This document shows, one piece after another, positions 1-5,660 of a stretch of DNA of 7,452 nucleotides. The stretch comes from JANMDN01 sp031376285. Lineage in GTDB: Bacteria > Actinomycetota > Thermoleophilia > Miltoncostaeales > Miltoncostaeaceae. The first letter of the stretch is position 1. Every line of letters begins with the position of its first letter. Location of the stretch: the NCBI GenBank assembly GCA_031376285.1, contig JANMDN010000084.1:1-7452 (forward strand), read 5' to 3'. Both the position numbers and the translations under genes were made by a program. The notes beneath the pieces were generated by a model. The model was not told the DNA's origin. It searched no databases and saw nothing but the letters and a program-made list of their open reading frames with translations.

Positions 1-141
1 GGCGACTCGAACGGAGACGGCGAGGCCGTGATGGCGATCACGGTCGACTCTGCCGTGCCGCAGAGCACCGCGGACGAGATCCGCGGCATCGACGGCTTCA
101 CGGCTGGCTGGTTCGTGGACCTCGGCGAGTCTCCGTCATAG
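1..141 (+). CDS. serA: D-3-phosphoglycerate dehydrogenase, C-terminal ACT-domain end (5' partial)
   Basis: Frame 1 is open from the first base to the TAG at 139-141 and encodes 46 residues. The segment GDGEAVMAITVD, then SAVPQSTADEIRGIDGF, then a beta strand (AGWFVDLGE) matches the last beta-alpha-beta unit of the regulatory ACT domain at the end of SerA, which oxidises 3-phosphoglycerate in the first step of serine synthesis. In that family this domain ends the protein with a short strand of the type xxVxL, as here, so the stop looks natural and not a truncation. The NAD-binding and catalytic domains are outside the window. Linkage of serA to ilv/leu genes is common in Actinobacteria, and leuA lies downstream here, which supports the call. 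Another ACT-domain protein cannot be fully excluded from 46 residues. The last 44 bases overlap the 3' end of the hydrolase gene on the opposite strand. Confidence 0.82.
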   Translation, partial: GDSNGDGEAVMAITVDSAVPQSTADEIRGIDGFTAGWFVDLGESPS

Positions 142-1057
142 CGCCCGCGGCGAGCGGGACGCCGCTGGTGGCGGTGCTCACCGCGAGCGCGACCGATTGT
201 GCGGACAGATAGCGGGTCGCGTCGTGTGGTTCTGAGCGGTTGTCCGCCCGCTCGTCCGCGTCGAAGGTGGCGCCGGGCGGCGGCCTGAAGAGGCTCGACA
301 GGTCGGGTCGGGCGGCGACGATGTCGTCGCGGTCGGCCACGTTCAGCCAGTGACGAACCGACGTCGGGAACGTTGGCGGCTGCGGGTCGAGCCGGTCGTA
401 GACGATGTTCCGAATGCCGAGCGGTGAGCCCATGGTGACGAGCAGCGGGAGCGGTCGGTCGAGCAGGTGGGCGACCTCGAAAGCAACGACCGAGCCGAGG
501 GAGTGGCCGACGATCGCCACGGTGTCTTGGCCGGTCAGGGCGAGGACGCGATCCCGGACCCGATTTCGGATCGTCTGGTCGTCGCCGAGGTAGGCGGACA
601 CTTGCCGGAGCGCCCGATTCACCGCCGCGACAGCGGAAAACCCGGCTTGGGCAAACCAGCGCATCCGACAGAGCGCCTCGACCGCCGTCCGGGCGACGGC
701 TCCGGTGCCCTGCACCTCTGCATCCAGTTCGGGCTGCACCCGCCTGGCCTCGCGGCGATCGTCGGGGGACCGGGCGCTTGCCTCGGCCCTTGCCACCCAT
801 TCTGCGGCGAGGGCGCGCACGATCTCGGAGTCGACGTCGAGGTCCTCCACACCCTGCATCCCCGCATGTGCGAGAAAGAGGTCGCCGTAGAAGGTCATCG
901 CAACGGAGACGTCCTGGAAGGCCAAGGCGGCCTCGGTGCCTCGGCAGGTCCGGATCGCGTTCTGTAGCGCGACACGCCAGGATTCCCCGAGCGCAGCGCC
1001 ACCATCAGCGTGGTGGCGTTCCTGACCGATTCCGTGCACGAAGATCACTGACGCCAC
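98..1057 (-). CDS. Alpha/beta-hydrolase (lipase/esterase-like), putative effector of the adjacent caspase-STAND gene
   Basis: A 319-residue protein is predicted, numbered from the GTG at 1057. It opens with a hydrophobic strand followed by the oxyanion-loop type motif HGIG (residues 8-11). The nucleophile elbow GHSLGS (184-189) places the catalytic serine at 186, followed by TMGSPLGI (208-215), as in lipase-like proteins. A plausible acid is Asp242 or Asp244 in WLNVADRDD, and a plausible base is His278 in a C-terminal EPHDATRYLS segment, so a complete Ser-Asp-His triad can be assigned. There is no signal peptide or membrane segment, so it should act in the cytosol. Residues about 60-170 between strand one and the elbow are an alpha-rich insert of unknown role, perhaps a lid. 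The substrate is unknown. The gene is divergent from the caspase-STAND gene across a 144-bp gap. Hydrolases of this fold occur as effectors in bacterial conflict loci, so a partnership is reasonable but inferred. It converges with serA with a 44-bp overlap. Confidence 0.86.
   Translation of the reverse strand: MASVIFVHGIGQERHHADGGAALGESWRVALQNAIRTCRGTEAALAFQDVSVAMTFYGDLFLAHAGMQGVEDLDVDSEIVRALAAEWVARAEASARSPDDRREARRVQPELDAEVQGTGAVARTAVEALCRMRWFAQAGFSAVAAVNRALRQVSAYLGDDQTIRNRVRDRVLALTGQDTVAIVGHSLGSVVAFEVAHLLDRPLPLLVTMGSPLGIRNIVYDRLDPQPPTFPTSVRHWLNVADRDDIVAARPDLSSLFRPPPGATFDADERADNRSEPHDATRYLSAQSVALAVSTATSGVPLAAGAMTETRRGPRTSQP
147..165 (+). terminator. Possible weak hairpin after serA (no T tract)
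   Basis: Six bases after the serA stop, GCGGCG (147-152) and CGCCGC (160-165) can form an all-GC 6-bp stem with a 7-nt loop. An alternative 5-bp stem CCCGC/GCGGG (144-148/154-158) competes with it. No run of T follows. It also lies inside the opposite-strand hydrolase coding region, so the symmetry could be a by-product of GC-rich coding sequence. It is the only candidate for ending serA transcription before the convergent gene. Confidence 0.22.
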
Positions 1058-1060
1058 GTG

Positions 1061-1067
1061 CCCCTCC
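1061..1067 (-). promoter_or_regulatory. Ribosome binding site that decides the hydrolase start
   Basis: On the minus strand GGAGGGG lies just before the GTG at 1057-1055 (5 nt from GGAGG to the start). The GTG four codons further upstream (1069-1067) has no purine-rich sequence in front of it and would itself form part of this site. The shorter protein begins directly with the first beta strand (MASVIFVHG), as expected for this fold. I therefore prefer 1057 over 1069. Confidence 0.65.
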
Positions 1068-1187
1068 ACGGGTGTTTGATGGGTTGAGTCCTACCTGACT
1101 CACGCGCCGATCGACGTCGACACGAGCGGTTCTGGCGAGTTGTGGCGACGCCGGACCGCGCCGAGCTGCGAAGCGTTCTTGCCATTT

Positions 1188-1194
1188 GGGAGGG
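1188..1194 (+). promoter_or_regulatory. Ribosome binding site that decides the caspase-STAND start
   Basis: GGGAGGG stands 7 nt before the ATG at 1202. The in-frame GTG at 1142 would add 20 residues (MATPDRAEL and on) but has no Shine-Dalgarno match upstream. From 1202 the protein starts two residues before the basic pair and first beta strand of the caspase-like fold (MGERRILVVAS). The ATG at 1202 is the better start. Confidence 0.75.
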
Positions 1195-1201
1195 TTCGGC
1201 C

Positions 1202-3877
1202 ATGGGTGAGCGCCGTATTCTCGTCGTCGCATCGCAGTGCGACCAGTTGGGAACCCTGTCGTTCCTGCCCAATGCAGCCGAGGACTTCTACGGGGTCATG
1301 ACCGACTCGGAACTCGGGGGATGCGTCCCGGCCCTGGCTGGGCCCGAAGGCGGCCTGCTTCTCAACCCCGACGCGACAACGGCGATGGATGCGTATCGCG
1401 ACGCGTTTGTTCGAGCCTCGGCCGACGAGGCGACGCTCTTTCTGAGCTTCATCGGACATGCCGTGCGTACCGAAGCGGGTTTCTTCCTCCTTCCGAAGAA
1501 CGGAGATGTCGACGCATTCAATCCGCAGACGTTCGTCAATCTCGTCGGGATCGTCTCCGAGAACCACGAGCACTATCCGAACGTCGACGGCCTCGTCCTC
1601 CTCATCGACGCGTGCCACTCAGGGCAAGGAGCGGCCAAGGCCGCTCGGGAATGGAACTGGACCGCCGGAGCCGGCCCCGAGCGCTACGACGTTCTCACTG
1701 CGAGCGACGACGGCGCCGCCTACGACGGCTGCTTCACGTTGGAGCTGACGCGCCTCCTCCGCGACGGACTCCCTGGGCCGGTACCAAAGATCGGCTCCGG
1801 TGAGGTCATTGGAAATCTGGAGGAGCGGTGTAAGCGCCAGAAACCGAGCCTCGCACGCGGCGGTCGGGACACGGGGCTGCACCTCTCGCGCAACCGGGCC
1901 GCGGATGCGCCGTGGGCTGGCACCACAGCGGCGTCCGAGATCGAGCGCCTCACGTCGACATTCGTTGCGCCCGCTCAGCTCGCAGCGGTCGCCGGTGCGG
2001 CGTCGGTCGGTCACGGGCTGCATCTCATTGGCGACGCCGGAGCTGGGAAGTCGGCGCTCGTCGCGGGAATGTGCCGCCCCGATCTGACCGGCGGCCTCGT
2101 GCCGGCCAACTTCCTACAGGCTGTTGCCTTCATCGACGAAGCGACGAATGGTGACGGGCTCGCCAACGTGCTGAAGGAGCAACTCCTCCGCTCTGTACCT
2201 GACTTCGCCCAGGCAACGCGTCGCGCACAGGCGGGTCTCTCCGCCGAGGAGCGGTTGGGCCTGAGCGCGCTGGAGCTTGGCGTCGTGCGCCCGCTTCAAC
2301 AGATCGGCCATGGCCCGATTCGGATCGCCATCGACGGAGTGGATGGCAGCGCGGTGGGCCTCGCCGGTCTGCTCGCACCTGTCCTCGCCGAACTCGCCGG
2401 CTCGACCACGCCGTTGGTCGAGCTGATCGTTACCGGCCGTCCCGGTTGGACGATTGAGGGCGCCCGCCCGGTACCCGTTAACAGGGCCACGGACGCCGAC
2501 CTCGCCACCTACTTCGCGCTCCGTGGGGTCGCGGTCCACCGGCCGAGCGCGCTCCTCAAGCGCTCCGACGGCAATTGGCTCGTTGCACGTCTCCTGGCCG
2601 ACCTTCTGGAAGGCGGCACTGAGCTTGAGGACATCCCAACGGGTGGGCTGGGACCCCTCTATGAAGCTCACCTAAACGTGATCGTCGACGGCGACGAGGA
2701 GCGATGGCGGGAGCAGCTCGCACCGATGCTCGGCATCCTCGCGGCGGCGGGCGTCGGACCGGTTATTCCGGTCACGCTGGCGGCCGCGGCGAGTGGCCTG
2801 GGAGGTGTGACAGCCCGGGACATCCTCGTTCGGCTCCGCTCGATCGTCACGCGAAGTCAGGCCGGTGATCCTGACGAGCACGCGGGTTGCTTCCATCAGA
2901 CCTTGGTGGGATGGCTTGAGGGGACCGCGCCTGATAGCCGTATTGTCGATGTCGATGTCGCTGGCAGCCACACTCAGATCATCGCTGCCCTCGAAGCAGA
3001 GGAAGCGCCGACCAACGCGACCCTCAGATACCGGCGGAACGCCCTGTATGCGCATCTCTTGGCCGTAGGGCGAGTCCGCGATGCCTTCATCGCACTCGCG
3101 GACCACACATTCGACTTGCCCCGGGACAACCTTGCTCACTGGCAGGGTGGGGAGGATCTACTGCGGAAGCGATTGAAGCCGGGGCACCCCTATGTCCTCA
3201 TCGCACAAAGCAAGGTGGCGTTCTGGTGGGCCGAGGCGGGGGATGTCAAAGAATCCATTCGCCTGTTCCGAAAACTTTTGCCGCGGGCGAGAAAGACTCT
3301 TGGGGCCGACCATCAACTTGTTCTCCAGTGTCGAAACAGCATCGCCCAGGGCATCTCTGAGATGGGGAGGAAGAAGGAAGCGCTTCGGCTTCTCAGTGAG
3401 CTGCTGCCGGACGCCGTGCGAGTACTTGGGACCGAGTCTCGAGGCGTCTTCACGATTCGCAATAACATCGCTTATCTGGTTGGGGAGTTGGGAAATCATT
3501 CGGACGCCCTCAGTCTGTCTGAGAGTCTTCTGCGAGACCGAGAGAAGGCTTTCGGACCCGATGACGAGGACGTTCTCGCGAGTCGGCACGCAGTCGCTAC
3601 ATGCATAGCAAACGTTGGCCGAACGGAGGAAGCTCTCGAACTCCTCGTGCAGTTGCTTCCAGATCGGAAGCGGATCATCGGCCCTCACAACCCCTACATC
3701 CTTCCGACTCGTCACAACATCGCAATGCTGGTCGCGGATCTGGGTCGCCGCTCTGAGGCCATCGGACTACACCAAGAAGTTCTTGTCGACTCAGAGCGGA
3801 TGTTGGGGCCGGATCACCCGTCGACGAAGCTCATACGAGGTCAGCTGAACCTTCTGGCCCGCGAGCCCGATGATTGA
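1202..3877 (+). CDS. Caspase-like protease / STAND (NACHT-type) NTPase / TPR protein, NLR-like conflict protein
   Basis: An 891-residue, three-part protein is predicted, numbered from the ATG at 1202. Residues 1 to about 235 are a caspase-like (peptidase C14) domain. ILVVAS begins the core, His86 sits in FIGHAVRTE at the catalytic histidine position, and Cys138 sits in the hallmark LLIDACHSG. Both members of the His-Cys dyad are present, so the protease is probably active. Residues about 245-490 are a P-loop NTPase: Walker A GDAGAGKS (277-284), Walker B IAIDGVDG with Asp378 and Asp381, and a sensor-like strand LIVTGRPGW (408-416), as in STAND/NACHT ATPases. Residues about 495-575 look like the winged-helix region that follows in STAND proteins, ending in FHQTLVGWL. 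From about 659 to the end are 42-residue TPRs. There is no signal peptide or membrane helix. The family logic is a repeat sensor, a nucleotide switch that oligomerises, and a protease that then cuts a target. An anti-phage or cell-suicide role is inferred. The target is unknown; the divergent hydrolase is one candidate. The gene ends 208 bp before leuA with no visible terminator. Confidence 0.9.
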   Translation: MGERRILVVASQCDQLGTLSFLPNAAEDFYGVMTDSELGGCVPALAGPEGGLLLNPDATTAMDAYRDAFVRASADEATLFLSFIGHAVRTEAGFFLLPKNGDVDAFNPQTFVNLVGIVSENHEHYPNVDGLVLLIDACHSGQGAAKAAREWNWTAGAGPERYDVLTASDDGAAYDGCFTLELTRLLRDGLPGPVPKIGSGEVIGNLEERCKRQKPSLARGGRDTGLHLSRNRAADAPWAGTTAASEIERLTSTFVAPAQLAAVAGAASVGHGLHLIGDAGAGKSALVAGMCRPDLTGGLVPANFLQAVAFIDEATNGDGLANVLKEQLLRSVPDFAQATRRAQAGLSAEERLGLSALELGVVRPLQQIGHGPIRIAIDGVDGSAVGLAGLLAPVLAELAGSTTPLVELIVTGRPGWTIEGARPVPVNRATDADLATYFALRGVAVHRPSALLKRSDGNWLVARLLADLLEGGTELEDIPTGGLGPLYEAHLNVIVDGDEERWREQLAPMLGILAAAGVGPVIPVTLAAAASGLGGVTARDILVRLRSIVTRSQAGDPDEHAGCFHQTLVGWLEGTAPDSRIVDVDVAGSHTQIIAALEAEEAPTNATLRYRRNALYAHLLAVGRVRDAFIALADHTFDLPRDNLAHWQGGEDLLRKRLKPGHPYVLIAQSKVAFWWAEAGDVKESIRLFRKLLPRARKTLGADHQLVLQCRNSIAQGISEMGRKKEALRLLSELLPDAVRVLGTESRGVFTIRNNIAYLVGELGNHSDALSLSESLLRDREKAFGPDDEDVLASRHAVATCIANVGRTEEALELLVQLLPDRKRIIGPHNPYILPTRHNIAMLVADLGRRSEAIGLHQEVLVDSERMLGPDHPSTKLIRGQLNLLAREPDD
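3176..3874 (+). repeat. Array of 42-residue (126-bp) kinesin-light-chain-type TPRs
   Basis: The 3' end of the caspase-STAND gene encodes five full repeats of exactly 42 residues with no indels, starting at 3176, 3302, 3428, 3554 and 3680, and a 23-residue sixth that ends the protein (3806-3874). Each begins with a Gly-x-x-(H/D/E) turn (GHPY, GADH, GTES, GPDD, GPHN, GPDH), has a core of the type R-N-x-I-A near the middle of helix A, a G-R-x-x-E-A-type turn, and ends helix B with LLxxxxxxL. This is the 42-residue TPR class found in kinesin light chain and in many bacterial STAND proteins, where it serves as ligand sensor. The DNA repeats are diverged, so this is an old array. Confidence 0.85.
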
Positions 3878-3896
3878 TCTCCCCAGCTCCATCCGC

Positions 3897-3926
3897 TTGA
3901 TCCTCGGCGGTCGGCTCCGATACGCT
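3897..3926 (+). promoter_or_regulatory. Candidate leu operon promoter giving a leaderless leader ORF
   Basis: TTGATC (3897-3902) resembles a -35 element and TACGCT (3921-3926) fits the relaxed actinobacterial -10 pattern TAnnnT. The spacer is 18 nt. Six bases follow the -10, so transcription would start at about 3933, which is the A of the leader ATG. The site lies 20 bp after the caspase-STAND stop, which would give the leu genes their own transcription start. The match is partial and is supported mainly by its fit with the leader ORF. Confidence 0.5.
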
Positions 3927-3932
3927 TGCGCC

Positions 3933-4007
3933 ATGGGTTGTCCCTCCGCACGCGTCGCGCCTGGTCGCAGCCTCGGTCTGCGGCTTGCGCTCCTCCTCGC
4001 CCAATAG
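3933..4007 (+). CDS. leuL: Leucine leader peptide (attenuator ORF), 24 codons
   Basis: An ATG at 3933 opens 24 codons that end at TAG 4005-4007, 78 bp before leuA. The peptide ends LGLRLALLLAQ: six of its last eleven residues are Leu, using CTC, CTG, CTT and then three CTC in a row (3990-3998). A Leu-rich end close to competing hairpins is the signature of a ribosome-sensed leucine leader. No Shine-Dalgarno sequence precedes the ATG; the promoter candidate would start the transcript at the ATG itself, so translation is probably leaderless, a mode common in Actinobacteria. The peptide is unlikely to have a function of its own: what matters is where the ribosome waits when charged tRNA-Leu is scarce. 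Chance occurrence of such an ORF in this exact place is unlikely, but translation is not shown. Confidence 0.78.
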   Translation: MGCPSARVAPGRSLGLRLALLLAQ

Positions 4008-4078
4008 GGCGAGCGACTTGACACCCACGCCCGTGCTTGACGCGGGCCCGCGTTCGGACCCACCTGCCGAGGAGGAGG
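3990..4078 (+). promoter_or_regulatory. leuA attenuator: Leu-codon anti-Shine-Dalgarno and competing hairpins
   Basis: The leader codons CTC CTC CTC G (3990-3999) are perfectly complementary over 10 nt to CGAGGAGGAG (4068-4077), the Shine-Dalgarno region of leuA. Between them lie competing structures: 3996-4002 with 4007-4013 (7 bp, loop AATA, containing the leader stop); 4007-4011 with 4028-4032 (5 bp); 4029-4035 with 4041-4047 (7 bp, one G-U, loop CTTGA); and 4044-4050 with 4055-4061 (6 bp with one C-A mismatch, loop CGTT). Neighbouring pairs share arms and so exclude each other. No hairpin is followed by a U run, which argues against a classical intrinsic terminator and for control of leuA translation. 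Comparative work has described a conserved pseudoknot called the LEU element upstream of leuA in many Actinobacteria; this may be a member, but I have not aligned it. The pairings are seen in sequence; the switch is inferred. Confidence 0.62.
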
Positions 4079-4085
4079 CGCTGCC

Positions 4086-5660
4086 GTGACAACGGAAAGC
4101 GTAAAGCGAGACCCAGACAAGCGTGTCAAGTTCTTCGATACGACCCTGCGCGACGGTGAGCAGTCGCCGGGGATTCACCTCGACCAGCGCGAAAAGCTCG
4201 AGATCGCGCACCAGCTCGCGCGTCTCGGCGTCGACATCATCGAAGCCGGCTTCCCGATCTCCTCGCCTGAGGACTTCGAAGGTGTCCGTTCGGTCGCCCG
4301 TGAGGTGACCGGTGTGGTCGTGGCCGGCCTGGCCCGGGCGGTGGAGAAGGACATCACCACCTGCTGGGAGGCCGTTCGCGACGCCGAGCACCCCCGGATC
4401 CACACCTTCATCGCCACGAGCGACATCCACCTGAAGTACAAGCTGAAGATGGATCGCGCCCAGGTGCTGGCGTCCGCCCTGGATGCCGTGCGCCTTGCGC
4501 GAAGCTTCTGCGAGGACGTCGAGTTCTCGTGCGAAGACGCGACACGCTCGGACGTGGCGTTTGTGGCCGAGGTGATCGGTGGCGCAATCGCCGAGGGTGC
4601 CACCACGATCAACATCCCGGACACCGTCGGCTACACCATGCCGAACGAGTTTCAGCGCTACCTGATCGAACTCTACGAGCGCTGCCCGAGCCTCTCGGAC
4701 GTGACGCTCTCGGTCCATTGCCACAACGACCTCGGCCTCGCGGTCGCCAACTCACTCGCTGGGATGCACGTCGGCGCGCGGCAGGTCGAGTGCTGTGTGA
4801 ACGGGATCGGAGAGCGGGCGGGGAACGCCAGCATCGAAGAGCTCGCCATGATCCTGCGCACGCGCGCCGAGGACGTCGGTGGGCTCTGGTCGGGGATCAA
4901 CACACCCGAAATCACCCGCGCGAGCCGCATGGTCAGCCGCTTGACCGGCTACGTCATTCAGCCGAACAAGGCGATCGTCGGGCGAAACGCATTCGCCCAC
5001 GAGGCCGGCATCCACCAGCACGGGGTGCTCGAGAACCCGCTGACCTACGAGATCATGGACGCCAAGAGCGTCGGCCTTGCAAAGAGCGAGCTCGTCCTCG
5101 GCAAGCACTCCGGACGACACGCCCTCGCGCACGCGCTGGAGGAGCTCGGCTACTTGCTCGACAAGGACGACCTCAACCAGGTCTTTGTCCGCTTCAAGGC
5201 GGTCGCCGAGAAGAAGGGCGAGCTCGGCGCGCTCGACCTCGAAGCGCTCCTCGGCGACGAGATGCGCGTCCAGGCCGCCGATGGCTACGTGCTGTCGCAG
5301 TTCAGCCTGGCGAGTGCGAGCGGGTCGTCGCCGGTCGCCGCAGTGGAGATCAGCGGCGGCGATGACGTCCGCATGACGGGCGAGGCAACAGGTGACGGCC
5401 CGGTCGATGCGCTGATGAAGGCGATCGACGCTGCGGTCGGCACCGTCGGAACGCTGCTCGAATACTCGGTCGGGGCGGTCACGAGCGGCAAGGACGCGCT
5501 CGGAGAGGCCCGCGTCGTCTGCGAGATCAATCGCCGTACATTCTCCGGCCAGGGGGTCTCGACGGACGTGCTCGAAGCGAGCGCGATCGCCTACCTGAGG
5601 GCCGTCAATGCGAGTCGCCACGCAGAGCAGCGCGAACATGTCGCGCTGGGAGGAGTCTGA
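4086..5660 (+). CDS. leuA: 2-isopropylmalate synthase
   Basis: A 524-residue protein condenses acetyl-CoA with 2-ketoisovalerate to give 2-isopropylmalate, the committed step of leucine synthesis, in the cytosol. The N-terminal TIM barrel carries FDTTLRDGEQ (17-26), HCHNDLG (211-217) and GIGERAGN (240-247). The expected divalent metal ligands are Asp18, His211, His213 and Asn247. KHSGRHA (340-346) lies in the linker region. Residues about 380-510 form the leucine-binding regulatory domain, with GEATGDGPVDA (432-442) and GVSTDVLEAS (490-499), so feedback inhibition by leucine is expected. Length and motif order fit the common bacterial type-1 family. The GTG start has a strong GAGGAGGAGG 7 nt upstream (4069-4078), and that site is complementary to the Leu codons of the leader. 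The stop shares one base with the leuC ATG (TGATG), so the two are translationally coupled. Confidence 0.97.
   Translation: MTTESVKRDPDKRVKFFDTTLRDGEQSPGIHLDQREKLEIAHQLARLGVDIIEAGFPISSPEDFEGVRSVAREVTGVVVAGLARAVEKDITTCWEAVRDAEHPRIHTFIATSDIHLKYKLKMDRAQVLASALDAVRLARSFCEDVEFSCEDATRSDVAFVAEVIGGAIAEGATTINIPDTVGYTMPNEFQRYLIELYERCPSLSDVTLSVHCHNDLGLAVANSLAGMHVGARQVECCVNGIGERAGNASIEELAMILRTRAEDVGGLWSGINTPEITRASRMVSRLTGYVIQPNKAIVGRNAFAHEAGIHQHGVLENPLTYEIMDAKSVGLAKSELVLGKHSGRHALAHALEELGYLLDKDDLNQVFVRFKAVAEKKGELGALDLEALLGDEMRVQAADGYVLSQFSLASASGSSPVAAVEISGGDDVRMTGEATGDGPVDALMKAIDAAVGTVGTLLEYSVGAVTSGKDALGEARVVCEINRRTFSGQGVSTDVLEASAIAYLRAVNASRHAEQREHVALGGV

Larger units (their letters stand above)
1058..1201. 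promoter_or_regulatory. Divergent intergenic region with two inverted repeats (candidate operator)
   Basis: This 144-bp gap must hold the promoters of both divergent genes. It contains a perfect hyphenated inverted repeat TGAGTC-N6-GACTCA (1085-1102) and, 8 bp further on, a perfect 10-bp palindrome TCGACGTCGA (1111-1120). The first has the spacing of a homodimeric repressor site and lies 28 bp upstream of the hydrolase start, where it could block that gene and possibly both. I could not find a convincing -35/-10 pair for either direction, so no promoter is placed. The second palindrome is made of CG-rich tetramers that arise often by chance in this composition. The operator role is inference. 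Confidence 0.4.

Noticed and set aside
1142..1201. In-frame GTG at 1142 as the start of the caspase-STAND protein
   Set aside because: It has no Shine-Dalgarno match and adds 20 residues outside the fold, whereas ATG 1202 has GGGAGGG at 7-nt spacing.
1058..1201. Sigma70-type promoters for the two divergent genes
   Set aside because: No pair with acceptable -35 and -10 hexamers at 16-19 nt spacing could be found in either direction, so none was annotated.
1202..3877. Relation to the type III-E CRISPR TPR-CHAT protease
   Set aside because: That protein has TPRs before the protease, no NTPase, and sits beside CRISPR genes. Here the protease is first, a P-loop NTPase follows, and there is no CRISPR array or cas gene in the window.
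4018..4046. TTGACA at 4018-4023 as the -35 of a second leuA promoter
   Set aside because: The hexamer is a perfect consensus, but the -10 position 16-18 nt downstream holds only G and C apart from one A (GACGCG/CGCGGG), and a start there would drop the leader ORF.
4040..4053. 14-bp perfect palindrome as a protein operator
   Set aside because: Its halves are better explained as arms of the competing RNA hairpins, and GC-only palindromes are frequent in this composition.
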